DNA of 64,000 nt from Dubosiella muris (GCF_004793885.1 NZ_SRYG01000006.1:25971-89970), one strand, 5' to 3'. Positions 1-9,558 are shown, counted from the stretch's first letter. Translations and numbers: made by a program. The notes: generated from the sequence alone by a model not told the origin.

Positions 1-150
1 ATGAAAGATGGGCGCATTTTGTTTGAAGGGGATGTGCGATCCGTCATGACCGAAAAGATGATGCGGGACGTGTTTGGCCTGGACGCCTATCTTGTGCCAG
101 ATCCGTGGTCGGGGCGGCCGACGATGCTGACGTACCGGCTGGCTCAATAG
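1..150 (+). CDS. ABC transporter ATP-binding protein, C-terminal end (partial)
   Basis: Only the last 49 codons are in the window; the gene begins upstream of base 1, so the ATG at base 1 need not be the true start. The peptide reads MKDGRILFEGDVRSVMTEKM, then a VFGLDAYLVPDPWSGRP segment. This is the usual tail of FecE/FhuC-type ATPases that energise iron-siderophore or cobalamin import (the 'v-GRi-aeG...vlt...l...vfgl' region after the H-loop). The Walker and signature motifs lie outside the window. It converges with the acetyltransferase gene and overlaps its 3' end by 7 bases. The iron/cobalamin assignment is inferred from the tail alone. Confidence 0.7.
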   Translation: MKDGRILFEGDVRSVMTEKMMRDVFGLDAYLVPDPWSGRPTMLTYRLAQ

Positions 151-665
151 CCTTCGAAACCGTTTTGGTACAAAGTACCCCAAAACCGCTGGAAGTCGTC
201 GGGCGTGATCGTCTTTTGCGCGCTTAAAATTTCATACGACTCGTTTTGCCACGTGTATTGGATGTTTGTTTCCTGGTAGCCGTTGCGAAGGTAAAACGCT
301 TTTCTTCGGACGCGCTGCTCCCGGTTGTCGATGTGTTCGTGAATCGTTTCGATGTCGACTAAAATCGCCTGGTCGGGATGGGCGGTTTGAATCGTTTGCA
401 GGATTCTCGAGCCGTAGCCTTTGTCTCTTAATTTTGGCTCGACGCAAAAATAAATGATGTGAACGATGGATCGGACGATGAGCAAGGAGGCGAAGCCGAC
501 CCATTGCGCTTCGTCGTGAAAGGAAACGACTTTGGCAAAACGGTCGTCGTCGATCAATTTGACGAGATCTTTCCGCTCGTTGGGGGGAAAGGAATGGCGG
601 TACAACGACTGGATATTTGCGTAATCCGGATGTCGGGTGGAATGGATAAATTGATATTTTAGCAT
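144..665 (-). CDS. GNAT family N-acetyltransferase
   Basis: A 173-residue protein, the normal size for a single GNAT domain, which transfers an acetyl group from acetyl-CoA to an amine. The acetyl-CoA pyrophosphate loop is visible as RDKGYGSRIL near residues 80-89, preceded by the IIYFCVEP strand. The C-terminal FYLRNGYQET segment is the typical beta6-beta7 'FYxknGF' motif. An AGGAG ribosome binding site precedes the ATG. The substrate cannot be told. It is transcribed toward the upstream ABC gene and overlaps it tail to tail. Confidence 0.8.
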   Translation of the reverse strand: MLKYQFIHSTRHPDYANIQSLYRHSFPPNERKDLVKLIDDDRFAKVVSFHDEAQWVGFASLLIVRSIVHIIYFCVEPKLRDKGYGSRILQTIQTAHPDQAILVDIETIHEHIDNREQRVRRKAFYLRNGYQETNIQYTWQNESYEILSAQKTITPDDFQRFWGTLYQNGFEGY

Positions 666-761
666 AATTTGGACTCCTGAAAAACAAGGCGTATCCTCAT
701 GGGTACGTCTTTATTTTAGTGGAAAGGGCGCGTGTTGTGTGCACGGATACTCTATGAGCGC

Positions 762-800
762 AGAAAAGAAAACGAATCCCGGCTTTTTCGCGGGGACTCG
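762..800 (-). terminator. Rho-independent terminator of the 809-1135 gene
   Basis: On the minus strand CGAGTCCC pairs with GGGATTCG (one G-U pair) around a 12-base loop, followed by TTTTCTTTT. It lies just past the stop codon of the 108-residue gene. Confidence 0.6.
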
Positions 801-808
801 CTTTGTTT

Positions 809-1135
809 TTAATCGTCGCCGTCGGTCGTCATTTCCTCGAGCAGTTTCCAGTCCTTGTAGCTTGATTTGACGTATTTTTTCACTTCTTTGGCGACGCCGC
901 TTGTCAGGGCGTGGCGCTGGCGCGAAAGGGAGTAGTAAATCGTCAGGATCATTTCTTTGAGCTCCTCGTCGTCGAGCCATTGGAGCTTTTCCTCCGGGGT
1001 GTCATACAGCTCGTGATAAATTTTGGCGAGCACCGACAGCCGGTTGGCTTGCGTCACGTCGTCCATGACGTCGTCGAACGCCTGTTGGAGCTTGGGCTGC
1101 ATGTAGGCAGCGATTTGTTCGTGTGTCATATTCAA
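809..1135 (-). CDS. Uncharacterised acidic helical protein
   Basis: A 108-residue soluble protein that I do not recognise. It is predicted almost wholly helical, with no signal peptide or membrane segment, and ends in an acidic TTDGDD tail. The start is supported by an AAGGAG site seven bases before the ATG. It stands alone, with its own terminator, downstream of ilvC on the same strand but separated from it by the ilvC terminator. Small single-copy proteins of this kind are common in Bacillota, but no function can be assigned. Confidence 0.6.
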   Translation of the reverse strand: MNMTHEQIAAYMQPKLQQAFDDVMDDVTQANRLSVLAKIYHELYDTPEEKLQWLDDEELKEMILTIYYSLSRQRHALTSGVAKEVKKYVKSSYKDWKLLEEMTTDGDD

Positions 1136-1183
1136 ATCTCCTTTTTCTTTTATTTTACTCGCTTATGAAAACGCTTACAAGTT

Positions 1184-1224
1184 AAAAAAGGAAAAAGGAC
1201 TTTTGATTTTTTTCAAAAGTCCTT
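1184..1224 (-). terminator. Rho-independent terminator of ilvC
   Basis: A perfect 12-bp stem (AAGGACTTTTGA / TCAAAAGTCCTT, 1195-1206 and 1213-1224) with a 6-base loop. On the minus strand it is followed by a T-rich run (TTTTTCCTTTTTT). It sits right after the ilvC stop codon. Confidence 0.85.
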
Positions 1225-1230
1225 GAAAGG

Positions 1231-3023
<1,793 letters not shown>

Positions 3024-3111
3024 AATACGTTGTTTTTTGGTACAACTCGTGCCCAAATCCGGGTTTTTCCGCTATAATAAAGTATATAGATATAATAAAA
3101 GGAGCTGCATT

Positions 3112-3807
3112 ATGAACAACAAAATCGAACAAGCCAAAGGAAAATTGATCGTTTCTTGTCAGGCCCTTCCTGAAGAACCGCTGCATTCTTCTTTCATCAT
3201 GGGTCGGATGGCCAAAGCGGCCAAAGAAGGCGGAGCCAGCGGGATTCGCGCGAATACGGTGGCGGACATCGAGGAAATTCAAAAACAAGTCGATTTGCCG
3301 GTGATTGGCATCATCAAGCGCCAGTATGGCGACAACCACGTATACATTACCCCGACGATGACGGAAGTGGACGAGCTGATGGCGATGGAAAATCCGCCGG
3401 AAGTCATCGCGATCGACGCGACTTGCCGTCAGCGCCCCGACAACAAATCGCTTGACGACATGTTCGCCGAAATGAAGGCGAAATATCCAAACCAGCTTTG
3501 GATGGCGGATTGCGCGACGCTCGACGAAATGAAACACGCCGACGATCTCGGCTTTGATTTCATTGGCACGACACTGGTAGGCTACACGCCGGAAAGCGAA
3601 GGCGACAAAATCGAAACGAACGATTTTGAAATCATTCGCGAGCTGCTGAAGACGGCCAAGCATCCGGTGATCGGGGAAGGAAACATCGACTCTCCGGAAA
3701 AGGTGAAACGCGTGCTTGACCTGGGCGCCTACAGCGTCGTGGTTGGCTCGATCATCACCCGTCCGCAAGTCATTACAAGACGGTTCGTGGACGCGATTGA
3801 AAAATAA
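3112..3807 (+). CDS. nanE: N-acylglucosamine-6-phosphate 2-epimerase
   Basis: Converts N-acetylmannosamine-6-phosphate to N-acetylglucosamine-6-phosphate in sialic acid and ManNAc catabolism. The 231-residue TIM barrel has the family landmarks: IVSCQALPEEPLH at the N-terminus, GIRANT, GIIKRQY, AIDATCRQRP, ADCATLDE, and the phosphate-binding GEGNI and VVVGSIITRP loops. The ATG at 3112 follows AAAGGAG by six bases; the open frame extends further upstream but without family sequence. No nanA or nanK lies nearby, so the rest of the pathway must be elsewhere. A hairpin terminator follows. Confidence 0.93.
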   Translation: MNNKIEQAKGKLIVSCQALPEEPLHSSFIMGRMAKAAKEGGASGIRANTVADIEEIQKQVDLPVIGIIKRQYGDNHVYITPTMTEVDELMAMENPPEVIAIDATCRQRPDNKSLDDMFAEMKAKYPNQLWMADCATLDEMKHADDLGFDFIGTTLVGYTPESEGDKIETNDFEIIRELLKTAKHPVIGEGNIDSPEKVKRVLDLGAYSVVVGSIITRPQVITRRFVDAIEK

Positions 3808-3827
3808 AGAAAAGCGGATTTTTCGCG

Positions 3828-3858
3828 AAGCGCTGGCTGGAAATGGCGAGCGCTTTTT
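3828..3858 (+). terminator. Terminator after nanE
   Basis: A 7-bp stem, AAGCGCT (3828-3834) with AGCGCTT (3849-3855), and a T run. It is modest in strength but well placed. Confidence 0.55.
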
Positions 3859-3880
3859 AATTTCCTTTTGGAGGGGTCTT

Positions 3881-3889
3881 TGCTATGAT
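3881..3889 (+). promoter_or_regulatory. Extended -10 promoter element before the DivIVA-type gene
   Basis: TGCTATGAT has the extended -10 form (TGN before the hexamer), about 35 bases upstream of the start codon. No convincing -35 box is visible. The same TGCTATAAT-like form recurs before tldD and the GH4 gene. Confidence 0.45.
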
Positions 3890-3923
3890 GGGTCTTGTTT
3901 AAAAGCAGGTAAGGAGATCGAAC

Positions 3924-4175
3924 ATGGAAAACATCAAATTGGATCCGAACACGATATACAGCCAGGATTTTACCATTTGCGCCAACGGGTACGGCTGCCA
4001 GGAGGTGGACGCGTTTTTGGATCAAGTCATTGAAGACTATGAAGAGTATGACGAGAAGGTCCAGGAGCTTGACGAGGCGCTGCACCGGTTCCAGATGAAA
4101 TCGGCGCAGCTTCAGGAGCAGGCCCGGGCGCTGCAAGCGAAAAACCAGCAGCTCCGCGAAGAGGCGAAAGCCTAG
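3924..4175 (+). CDS. DivIVA-domain protein (short, GpsB-like size)
   Basis: An 83-residue protein with the DivIVA N-terminal lipid-binding fold: IYSQDFTICANGYGCQEVDAFLDQVIEDYE matches the 'i...f....rGyd..eVd.fLd.v...y' pattern. A heptad-rich coiled coil follows from about residue 45. DivIVA and GpsB proteins scaffold division and peripheral wall synthesis at curved membranes. At 83 residues it lacks the long tail of true DivIVA and resembles GpsB in size. AAGGAG precedes the ATG. It is the last backbone gene before the integrated element. Its exact role (GpsB or another paralogue) is not decided by the sequence. Confidence 0.8.
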   Translation: MENIKLDPNTIYSQDFTICANGYGCQEVDAFLDQVIEDYEEYDEKVQELDEALHRFQMKSAQLQEQARALQAKNQQLREEAKA

Positions 4176-4177
4176 AA

Positions 4178-4207
4178 CGGAAATCGGAATGATTTCTGCT
4201 TTTTTTT
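4178..4207 (+). terminator. Terminator of the DivIVA-type gene
   Basis: GAAATC (4180-4185) and GATTTC (4191-4196) form a stem with a 5-base loop, extended by a G-T and a C-G pair, then TTTTTTTT. Confidence 0.75.
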
Positions 4208-4261
4208 GGCAAAAGTGCATATAAAACCGCATTTCACAAATTCATCCCAAAAAGTGTTGAC

Positions 4262-4281
4262 ATTTCTGTTAAATTTTATAT
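4262..4281 (+). repeat. Left terminal inverted repeat of the mobile element
   Basis: ATTTCTGTTAAATT (4262-4275) is the exact reverse complement of 10916-10929. Allowing one mismatch extends the match to 20 bases (4262-4281 with 10910-10929). Tn916-family elements end in imperfect inverted repeats of this size. Confidence 0.75.
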
Positions 4282-4347
4282 CTGATTTTCGATTATCAGC
4301 ATAAATACTATACTTTCAAGCATTTTGAAGTATAGAAAACCATTCAT

Positions 4348-4370
4348 TTTACCACAAATTTACCACGATT
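4348..4370 (+). repeat. Left arm-type repeats (TTTACCAC), likely integrase sites
   Basis: Two direct copies of TTTACCAC occur at 4348-4355 and 4359-4366. The second is part of a 13-base word, ATTTACCACGATT (4358-4370), repeated exactly at 10758-10770. Tn916 integrase binds short direct repeats inside each end through its N-terminal domain; these are the obvious candidates. Confidence 0.6.
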
Positions 4371-4403
4371 GAATGAGCCTTGATATGATACTAAAAATAA
4401 CAT

Positions 4404-4441
4404 GGGAGATAGCACAGACATTAGTGTATCTCCCGTTTTTT
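4404..4441 (+). terminator. Terminator-like hairpin at the left end of the element
   Basis: GGGAGATA (4404-4411) pairs with TATCTCCC (4427-4434), followed by GTTTTTTC. It is read rightward from the left end, so it could stop outside transcription entering the element, or transcription from int in the circular form. Confidence 0.6.
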
Positions 4442-4457
4442 CATTCATGTAATATGA

Positions 4458-4697
4458 TTACTTCACTCTAATTTCAAATTTCAAGATTGCTTTCATCATT
4501 TCTGTATGAATTTGACCTTTTAATTCTTCATCAATCTGCATAGTGATTTTACCACTTTCAGAGTGGTAAAACGGACGCAAACACAATTTACATATATAAG
4601 CGTCATAGAAATTCAAGATTTCCTTTATTGAAGCTTCATTTCCAGCAGACGCTTTACATATTACTTCTAATTCCGGATAGCCATATTCTTTTCTCAT
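4458..4697 (-). CDS. HTH_16-type small regulator (Tn916 orf8-like)
   Basis: A 79-residue protein resembling the small helix-turn-helix protein next to the sigma-like Orf7 of Tn916. An N-terminal 'ASAGNEASIKEILNFYDAYICKLCLRPF' helical unit precedes a C-terminal 'IDEELKGQIHTEMMKAILKFEI' segment typical of that family. In Tn916 the Orf7/Orf8 pair controls transcription of the transfer genes. Here it lies four bases after the sigma-like gene, in the same operon. With the transfer genes missing, its target is unclear. Confidence 0.7.
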   Translation of the reverse strand: MRKEYGYPELEVICKASAGNEASIKEILNFYDAYICKLCLRPFYHSESGKITMQIDEELKGQIHTEMMKAILKFEIRVK

Positions 4698-4701
4698 TGG
4701 T

Positions 4702-5121
4702 TCAATTTCTCTCTTTCAATAGTGTTTTTAGTCTCTTCAATCCGTTACTTCTTCTGCGATAAACAGTAGAACGTGATACATGATATAATTCTGCGATTTC
4801 TTGGTCGCTCATGCTTTGAAAATAGCGTAATAAAATAACATCACGCTCTTTATTCGATAACTTATATAAAGCAACAGCAAGTTTCTCATTTGATATTTGG
4901 ATTGTGAAATTCAAGACTTCAAAAGAGGTATAATTACAAGAATAATTATCCTCTGCTCCTTGCTCAAACATTTTCATATCTGATAATTCACAGAATAAAA
5001 CTTCACGTTTAGAACGTCTTGCAAACTGTTTGTTCCTGCTTTTTACTGTGCATTTAATAACAGTCATCATCAAAGCATTAAACTGTATTCTAACGATATG
5101 CTCGAAAGAAGATGTGTTCAT
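4702..5121 (-). CDS. Sigma-70-like regulator (Tn916 Orf7-like)
   Basis: A 139-residue protein with a region-4 type helix-turn-helix at its C-terminus: KLSNKERDVILLRYFQSMSDQEIAELYHVSRSTVYRRRSNGL matches sigma-70 region 4 and the Tn916 Orf7 family. The start at 5121 (MNTSSFEH) is chosen because AAGGGGGTGAG lies just before it; an upstream in-frame ATG at 5142 would place this site inside the coding region. Probably activates element genes together with the following HTH_16 protein. Confidence 0.75.
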   Translation of the reverse strand: MNTSSFEHIVRIQFNALMMTVIKCTVKSRNKQFARRSKREVLFCELSDMKMFEQGAEDNYSCNYTSFEVLNFTIQISNEKLAVALYKLSNKERDVILLRYFQSMSDQEIAELYHVSRSTVYRRRSNGLKRLKTLLKERN

Positions 5122-5391
5122 AATCTCACCCCCTTTCCGCATACGCCGAAACTATATAAACGGAAATGCCGTCTATATCTTTGGAAAATACGGAAAAAAG
5201 AACAAGAAAAAAGTCCGCACAAAACATACTGTCTGTACGAACTTTTAATGTTGTAAAATATTTAGTTGTTGGTAAAATACTGTTAGGTTTCTGTTGCTCG
5301 TATGAAAGTATGCTTAAAGCTTTCCATAATACAAGTCCTTCTCATAGCAGTTACTTTCAATGTTTTTTATATCTTGCTTTTTTTAGTCCTA
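5122..5391. other. Non-coding stretch inside the element, with a remnant ORF
   Basis: No convincing gene is seen. On the minus strand, right after the hydrolase stop (overlapping it as ATGA), a 12-codon ORF starting MIGLKKARYKK has the hydrolase 3' end AAGGAG as its ribosome binding site. It then stops, which looks like the beginning of a deleted third cargo gene. This is inference. Confidence 0.3.
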
Positions 5392-6171
5392 TCATAAGCT
5401 CTCCTTTGTATTTAAAAAGGGTACAACTACTTTCAACCACTCGTCAGGCAAATATATTGCTAAATATCCATGATTATATCCTTTCGCTTCGTATATTTGA
5501 CATGAAGGAACTAATTCTTTAAAGAGTTGTGCCGACTTCTTTACACATTTCATTTCTTTTGAACCATAACAATACATAATTTGTGCTTTCGTTTTAGAAA
5601 TATCTTCTTTTAACTGATATTCTGCCATGTATGTGCGATACATATTATAAAGCGTATTCCTCTTTAATAAGGGCATATCATGTATATAATAATTTTCAAT
5701 TTCTTTTGTAAATCTCATATTAGGAAACAATCGCAGCAAAACCATTTGACATTTGCACGAAAATCTACTAAACATCAATCCCCCAAAAAGACGGACTGTG
5801 GCAATACAAAATTTTTCCAATTTGGGTTGTGGATAACAAATACTTCCGTCTATGATAGCTTTTTGAGAAATATCAGCTTTAAGAGAAAGCATTTCTATCA
5901 CAATCTGCCCCCCTAAAGATACACCACAAAGCAGAAAAAGCTGTCCATTACAATTTTGATTTATATACGAGATTAGTTTTTGGGCGCTATCTATTGTAGA
6001 GACATATTCTGTATTATATTCTTCTCCATGTCCATCTAGAGTTGGCAAAATAACATGATACTCTTTAGACAATGCTTTTGCTTGTCTTAAATAATTCCAC
6101 CATGAATTTCCACCGCCATGAATTAACATAATATGCTGATTTTCTTTATCTCCAAACTCATGGAATTTCAT
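5392..6171 (-). CDS. Alpha/beta hydrolase (element cargo)
   Basis: A 259-residue alpha/beta-hydrolase-fold protein. The oxyanion-hole motif HGGGNSWWN is near residues 18-26. The nucleophile elbow GVSLGG (Ser) is near residue 90, and a late NHGY supplies the catalytic His near residue 240. No signal peptide is seen, so it is cytoplasmic. The ATG directly follows the TetR stop codon with GGAGGA before it, so the two form one operon. The substrate is unknown: lipid, lactone and drug-ester hydrolases all share this pattern. Confidence 0.8.
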   Translation of the reverse strand: MKFHEFGDKENQHIMLIHGGGNSWWNYLRQAKALSKEYHVILPTLDGHGEEYNTEYVSTIDSAQKLISYINQNCNGQLFLLCGVSLGGQIVIEMLSLKADISQKAIIDGSICYPQPKLEKFCIATVRLFGGLMFSRFSCKCQMVLLRLFPNMRFTKEIENYYIHDMPLLKRNTLYNMYRTYMAEYQLKEDISKTKAQIMYCYGSKEMKCVKKSAQLFKELVPSCQIYEAKGYNHGYLAIYLPDEWLKVVVPFLNTKESL

Positions 6172-6759
6172 TTATATTTCCTCCTCAAAAATCTGTTCTG
6201 TAATATTTTCTAATAGTTTTTTTACTGTACTTTCAATTTCCTCTTTGACTAATAAATCACTGTTTTGTAAACAAAGATTAACAAGCTGTATAAAATTTAT
6301 AACAGCATTAAAGTTAATATTTTTCTTTGGCTTATCTATATATTTAATATTTTTTTTCATAGAAGTTCTTATGGTTTCAAAAGATTGATTTCTTTCTGTT
6401 CGTAAAAGAATAGCAGTTAAATCATCTCTTGATAAATATCGAAAAATGTTTTTTTCATCTCTCAGAAAAAAGAATGAATATAAATCTATAAATTCCGATT
6501 TTGTTATTTTTCCATTACATTCTAAAATCTTAAAAAAACGATTTTCCAAGTTGTGTTGCGACTCTTCCATAATAGATAAAATTAAATCCTCTTTTGAGTT
6601 ATAAAAATTGTAAAATGTACCCGTTGAAATGCCTGTGGTTTTTGCTAACTCTCTAATATTAAGCTGTTTATATCCTTTTTCTCTAATTAAATTAATACAA
6701 TTTTGTTTTATAATTTTATACAAGGACTGTTTCCTTGCGTCTGAAAAAATTTTAGGCAT
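6172..6759 (-). CDS. TetR/AcrR family transcriptional regulator (element cargo)
   Basis: A 195-residue protein. The N-terminal TetR DNA-binding domain is clear: INLIREKGYKQLNIRELAKTTGISTGTFYNFYNSKEDLILSIMEE (about residues 22-67). The divergent C-terminal domain is ligand-binding by family analogy. It is first in an operon with the hydrolase, whose start codon abuts its stop codon, so it probably represses its own operon and responds to a hydrolase substrate. A GGAGAA site precedes the ATG. Very AT-rich codon use matches the rest of the element. Confidence 0.85.
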   Translation of the reverse strand: MPKIFSDARKQSLYKIIKQNCINLIREKGYKQLNIRELAKTTGISTGTFYNFYNSKEDLILSIMEESQHNLENRFFKILECNGKITKSEFIDLYSFFFLRDEKNIFRYLSRDDLTAILLRTERNQSFETIRTSMKKNIKYIDKPKKNINFNAVINFIQLVNLCLQNSDLLVKEEIESTVKKLLENITEQIFEEEI

Positions 6760-6993
6760 ATTTTTTCTCCTTCAATTTAAGTGATAAAATGAACGATATG
6801 TTTATGTGTTCATTTTATCACTTTCTACAATTTAACACAACTGTATTTTATAAGTGCAAGATAAAAGCTTAATTTAGAATCTTCCAGTTACTATTCTTAT
6901 GTAGTACAACTCATACTGCGACACTTGCGTTGATATTGCCTGATTTGTCACAAATCAGATTTTACTTCTTTCTTCCTCTTGATTACCCACAAC

Positions 6994-7068
6994 AGAAAAG
7001 AAAAAGCCCTGTCAAGAGCTTGCCACCATTGGTGGTGCTTGCACTCTTGATTGGGCTTTTTCTTTTCT
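6994..7068. terminator. Three-tier nested hairpin between TetR and XRE genes
   Basis: Perfect outer arms of 16 bp (6994-7009 and 7053-7068), then TCAAGAG/CTCTTGA (7012-7018, 7044-7050), then CCACC/GGTGG (7023-7027, 7031-7035). The outer arms give T-rich runs on both strands, so it could terminate both ways. It lies downstream of the minus-strand XRE gene. It is larger than an ordinary terminator. Confidence 0.6.
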
Positions 7069-7093
7069 GTATCTTCTCACAAGAGGAAAAAGA

Positions 7094-7729
7094 TTATTCG
7101 TCCTCATCATCAAAATGGTTATTCTTTAATACTTCCCGTAACAGTTCCATATCCTCTTTTGAGTTCGGGTTTATCATTTTCACTACTTGATGTGGTGTCC
7201 TATATTTATGTCCCACTATGCTTTCTCCGAACATATCCATGCTGTATAAATCATCATAGCGGTCTAGTAGTTTTTGGAATTTCAAATGCTGGATAAATTC
7301 TTTGATTGGGTAAAGGTCGGACGCTACAATGCTTTTCCCGTTGATGTAATCGGTAATATATTCCCGTAACTTTTCTAACTCATATTCCAGCCATTCTTCC
7401 TCGCTATCAAAGAAGTTGTCATAGTGTCCATGTTTTAGTTCTGCATTTAGACGTTCTTCGATTTTTAAAAACTGGCAGACTTCTTTTTCTCCCTGATTGA
7501 CAAACTTCCATTCCCCCGACAACAATTCATTGGGTGTTACTCCCAGCACGTCTATTATCTTTTCCAGCGTATCAAAGGTAGGAAAATTCACACCTCGTTC
7601 AATCTTGGAAAGGCTCTGCATATTGATACCGATTTTATCCGCAAGTTCCTGCTGTTTCATTCCTCTGTGTTTTCTTATGGTTTGTATGTTTTCTCCTAAA
7701 AAACTGATTTTCTTTTCATAATGCTCCAT
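7094..7729 (-). CDS. XRE family regulator with C-terminal domain
   Basis: A 211-residue protein. Residues 10-65 form an HTH_3 domain (IQTIRKHRGMKQQELADKIGINMQSLSKIERGVNFPTFDTLEKII). The remaining 140 acidic residues form a helical domain I do not recognise. It is divergent from the relaxase-xis-int unit across about 450 bases of non-coding DNA, the usual place for the control gene of an integrative element. Likely keeps the mobility genes silent; that role is inferred from position and fold. Confidence 0.8.
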   Translation of the reverse strand: MEHYEKKISFLGENIQTIRKHRGMKQQELADKIGINMQSLSKIERGVNFPTFDTLEKIIDVLGVTPNELLSGEWKFVNQGEKEVCQFLKIEERLNAELKHGHYDNFFDSEEEWLEYELEKLREYITDYINGKSIVASDLYPIKEFIQHLKFQKLLDRYDDLYSMDMFGESIVGHKYRTPHQVVKMINPNSKEDMELLREVLKNNHFDDEDE

Positions 7730-8178
7730 AACTTAGTATAACCTCTCCTTTCGTTGCTTTTCTTGGTATTTATAAGCATATCATACTTAATCTGTATCAA
7801 AAAGTCAACAAAAACTTCTTGACAAGTAATTCTAATGGCGTTATTATCGTATCGGATGAAGTGATTAAGCACACTAGGGTCAATCACACGCTTGAGTAAG
7901 CATAGAAAAGATATATTTTAACTTTGATAGCATGAACAAGCATGGACTATCAGACTGAAAATCGGGTTTCCAAAAGGGGCTGGCTGGACGGGGCACGTCC
8001 CCCAAACGTGTTTCGGACAGACAGTTCCTTTTGGAAAGGGAACGCCTTTAGGCGTTCGCAGAGGGCGTATATGTAACACCGCCCTGCGCATACATGTCAT
8101 AGTACCTAGAAACTGTGATAAATAAAGGACAAAACACGATTTTTACCCCGCAAAAAATGGGGGCATACGAAAGGAGCA
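7730..8178. other. Intergenic region with hairpins, candidate oriT
   Basis: About 450 bases without a gene, GC-richer in 7960-8100 than the rest of the element. It holds an 11-bp inverted repeat, TTTCCAAAAGG (7967-7977) with CCTTTTGGAAA (8027-8037). Between its arms is GGGG-CACGT-CCCC (about 7990-8002). A 7-bp hairpin with a TTTA loop (8040-8057) follows, then a GGGCG/CGCCC pair. In ICEBs1 and Tn916-type elements oriT lies just upstream of the relaxase gene, as here. The nic site itself is not recognised. A 60-codon antisense ORF here looks non-coding. Confidence 0.45.
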
Positions 8179-8266
8179 ATGCACTATAACTACACACAAA
8201 AATTTATCCGTTAAGATTGATTACATCAGTATTGTATTTGATACTGCAACCGCCGAAGATGTAATC

Positions 8267-9277
8267 ATGCACATTTTAAATTTACCGACTGATATTTTCA
8301 ATGTCTATCCGGCAAGTGTTAAATTCAAGACTTATCAAGCACGCTGGCAGATTGGAGATATTTATGTATCGGGGGACGCAAGAAAGACAGAGGATAACCC
8401 ACAAGGGTTAGGCTGTTATCTTGTTATGACTGGCAGAGGTTGTGATGATATTTTCCGTATTCTCGACAGTAGGAATTATACCTTTGGGGATATGTTCCGA
8501 CGTTGTGAGCGAAGATACGGACTGGATAACTTCCATTTCACAAGGCTTGATATTGCCATTGATGACAAGAACGAAAAGCCATTCTTTACCATAGAGCAGA
8601 TAAAGAAGAAATGCGAAAAAGAGGAATTTATTTCTAATAGTGAGGGCTACCACTTTGACGAAAGCAAGTTTGATGATTTCGACACCGCAAAGACTGTTTA
8701 TATCGGTGCTGGTAAATCGGGATTGTCCTACCGCTTTTATGACAAGGATAAGGAAGTCTGTTCAAAACATAATAAGATACTTGAGGAAGTCGGCAGTTGG
8801 AAACGGACAGAAATGCAACTGCGTGATGAAAAGGCTCATGCCTTTGCCATGACAGTCAAGGACAGACCGCTGGAACTGGGAGAACTGGCTTTCGGGTTAT
8901 TGGCAAACAACCTACGCTTTGTCGTGCCAAACAGAAACGAAAGTAATAAAAGCAGATGGAAAACGTGTCGGTTTTGGGAACGCTTTTTAGGGGCTGTGGA
9001 AGTCTTGAAACTGCAAGTACCAAAACAGCAAAATTCCCTTGAAGAAACACAGCAATGGCTTACAGAGGGTGGCGTGATTTCCGCTGTCAAAAGTTTTTAC
9101 TTCTTAGAAGAACATGACGCATTAGGTGGATTGGAAAAAGTGGGAACTATGCTTGATAAGGCAAGATACAGCAATTCCCTTTCCAGTAAACTAACCGCCC
9201 ATTTACAGAGGATAAACCGCACCGACCTTATCCCTTATATCCAGTATGACACAAAGCATGGGAAAGGGGGTATCTGA
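8267..9277 (+). CDS. MobT/Rep_trans-family relaxase (Tn916 Orf20-like), 5' end probably frameshifted
   Basis: A 336-residue frame matching the Rep_trans (rolling-circle initiator/relaxase) family, represented in Tn916 by Orf20 and in ICEBs1 by NicK. Landmarks are [31 protein letters not shown] and [13 protein letters not shown]. Family-like sequence continues upstream in this frame (VKIDYISIVFDTATAEDVI) but without a start codon. The good site AAAGGAG and an ATG at 8179 open the neighbouring frame (MHYNYTQ) and hit a stop after ten codons. Removing one A from the AAAAA run at about 8197-8201 would join the two. Either the gene is inactivated or a shortened protein starts at 8267. It overlaps xis by one base. 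Confidence 0.8.
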   Translation: MHILNLPTDIFNVYPASVKFKTYQARWQIGDIYVSGDARKTEDNPQGLGCYLVMTGRGCDDIFRILDSRNYTFGDMFRRCERRYGLDNFHFTRLDIAIDDKNEKPFFTIEQIKKKCEKEEFISNSEGYHFDESKFDDFDTAKTVYIGAGKSGLSYRFYDKDKEVCSKHNKILEEVGSWKRTEMQLRDEKAHAFAMTVKDRPLELGELAFGLLANNLRFVVPNRNESNKSRWKTCRFWERFLGAVEVLKLQVPKQQNSLEETQQWLTEGGVISAVKSFYFLEEHDALGGLEKVGTMLDKARYSNSLSSKLTAHLQRINRTDLIPYIQYDTKHGKGGI

Positions 9278-9480
9278 TGAATAACAACGATATTCCCGTA
9301 TGGGAAAAATACACCCTTACCATTGAAGAAGCGTCAAAGTATTTCCGTATCGGAGAAAACAAGTTAAGACGATTGGCAGAGGAAAACAAGGACGCTGGCT
9401 GGCTCATTATGAATGGCAACCGCATACAGATTAAACGCCGACAGTTTGAAAAGGTCATTGATAAATTGGACGCAATCTAA
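9277..9480 (+). CDS. xis: Tn916-type excisionase
   Basis: A 67-residue basic protein closely matching the Tn916 Xis family: a short winged-helix unit, [43 protein letters not shown]. Xis bends the element ends and directs the integrase toward excision. Its ATG overlaps the relaxase stop (TGATGA), so the two are co-translated. It is followed by a hairpin and then int, the conserved order at the right end of these elements. Confidence 0.9.
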   Translation: MNNNDIPVWEKYTLTIEEASKYFRIGENKLRRLAEENKDAGWLIMNGNRIQIKRRQFEKVIDKLDAI

Positions 9481-9487
9481 TGCAAAT

Positions 9488-9531
9488 GAGCCTTGTATGT
9501 GTTATGATGAACACAAGTCATATCAAGGCTC
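9488..9531 (+). other. Hairpin between xis and int
   Basis: GAGCCTTG (9488-9495) pairs with CAAGGCTC (9524-9531), with an inner TGTGTT/AACACA stem. The right arm with its flank, TCATATCAAGGCTC (9518-9531), is an exact inverted copy of 4375-4388 near the left end. It could attenuate int expression or be a binding site for Int or Xis. Confidence 0.5.
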
Positions 9532-9558
9532 TTTCCAACAAGGAAAGGAGCAGACACC

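Noticed and set aside
7918..8100. A 60-codon minus-strand ORF in the element's non-coding region
   Set aside because: It spans the hairpin cluster, lacks a ribosome binding site and has biased Pro/Cys content. The DNA symmetry explains the region better than coding.
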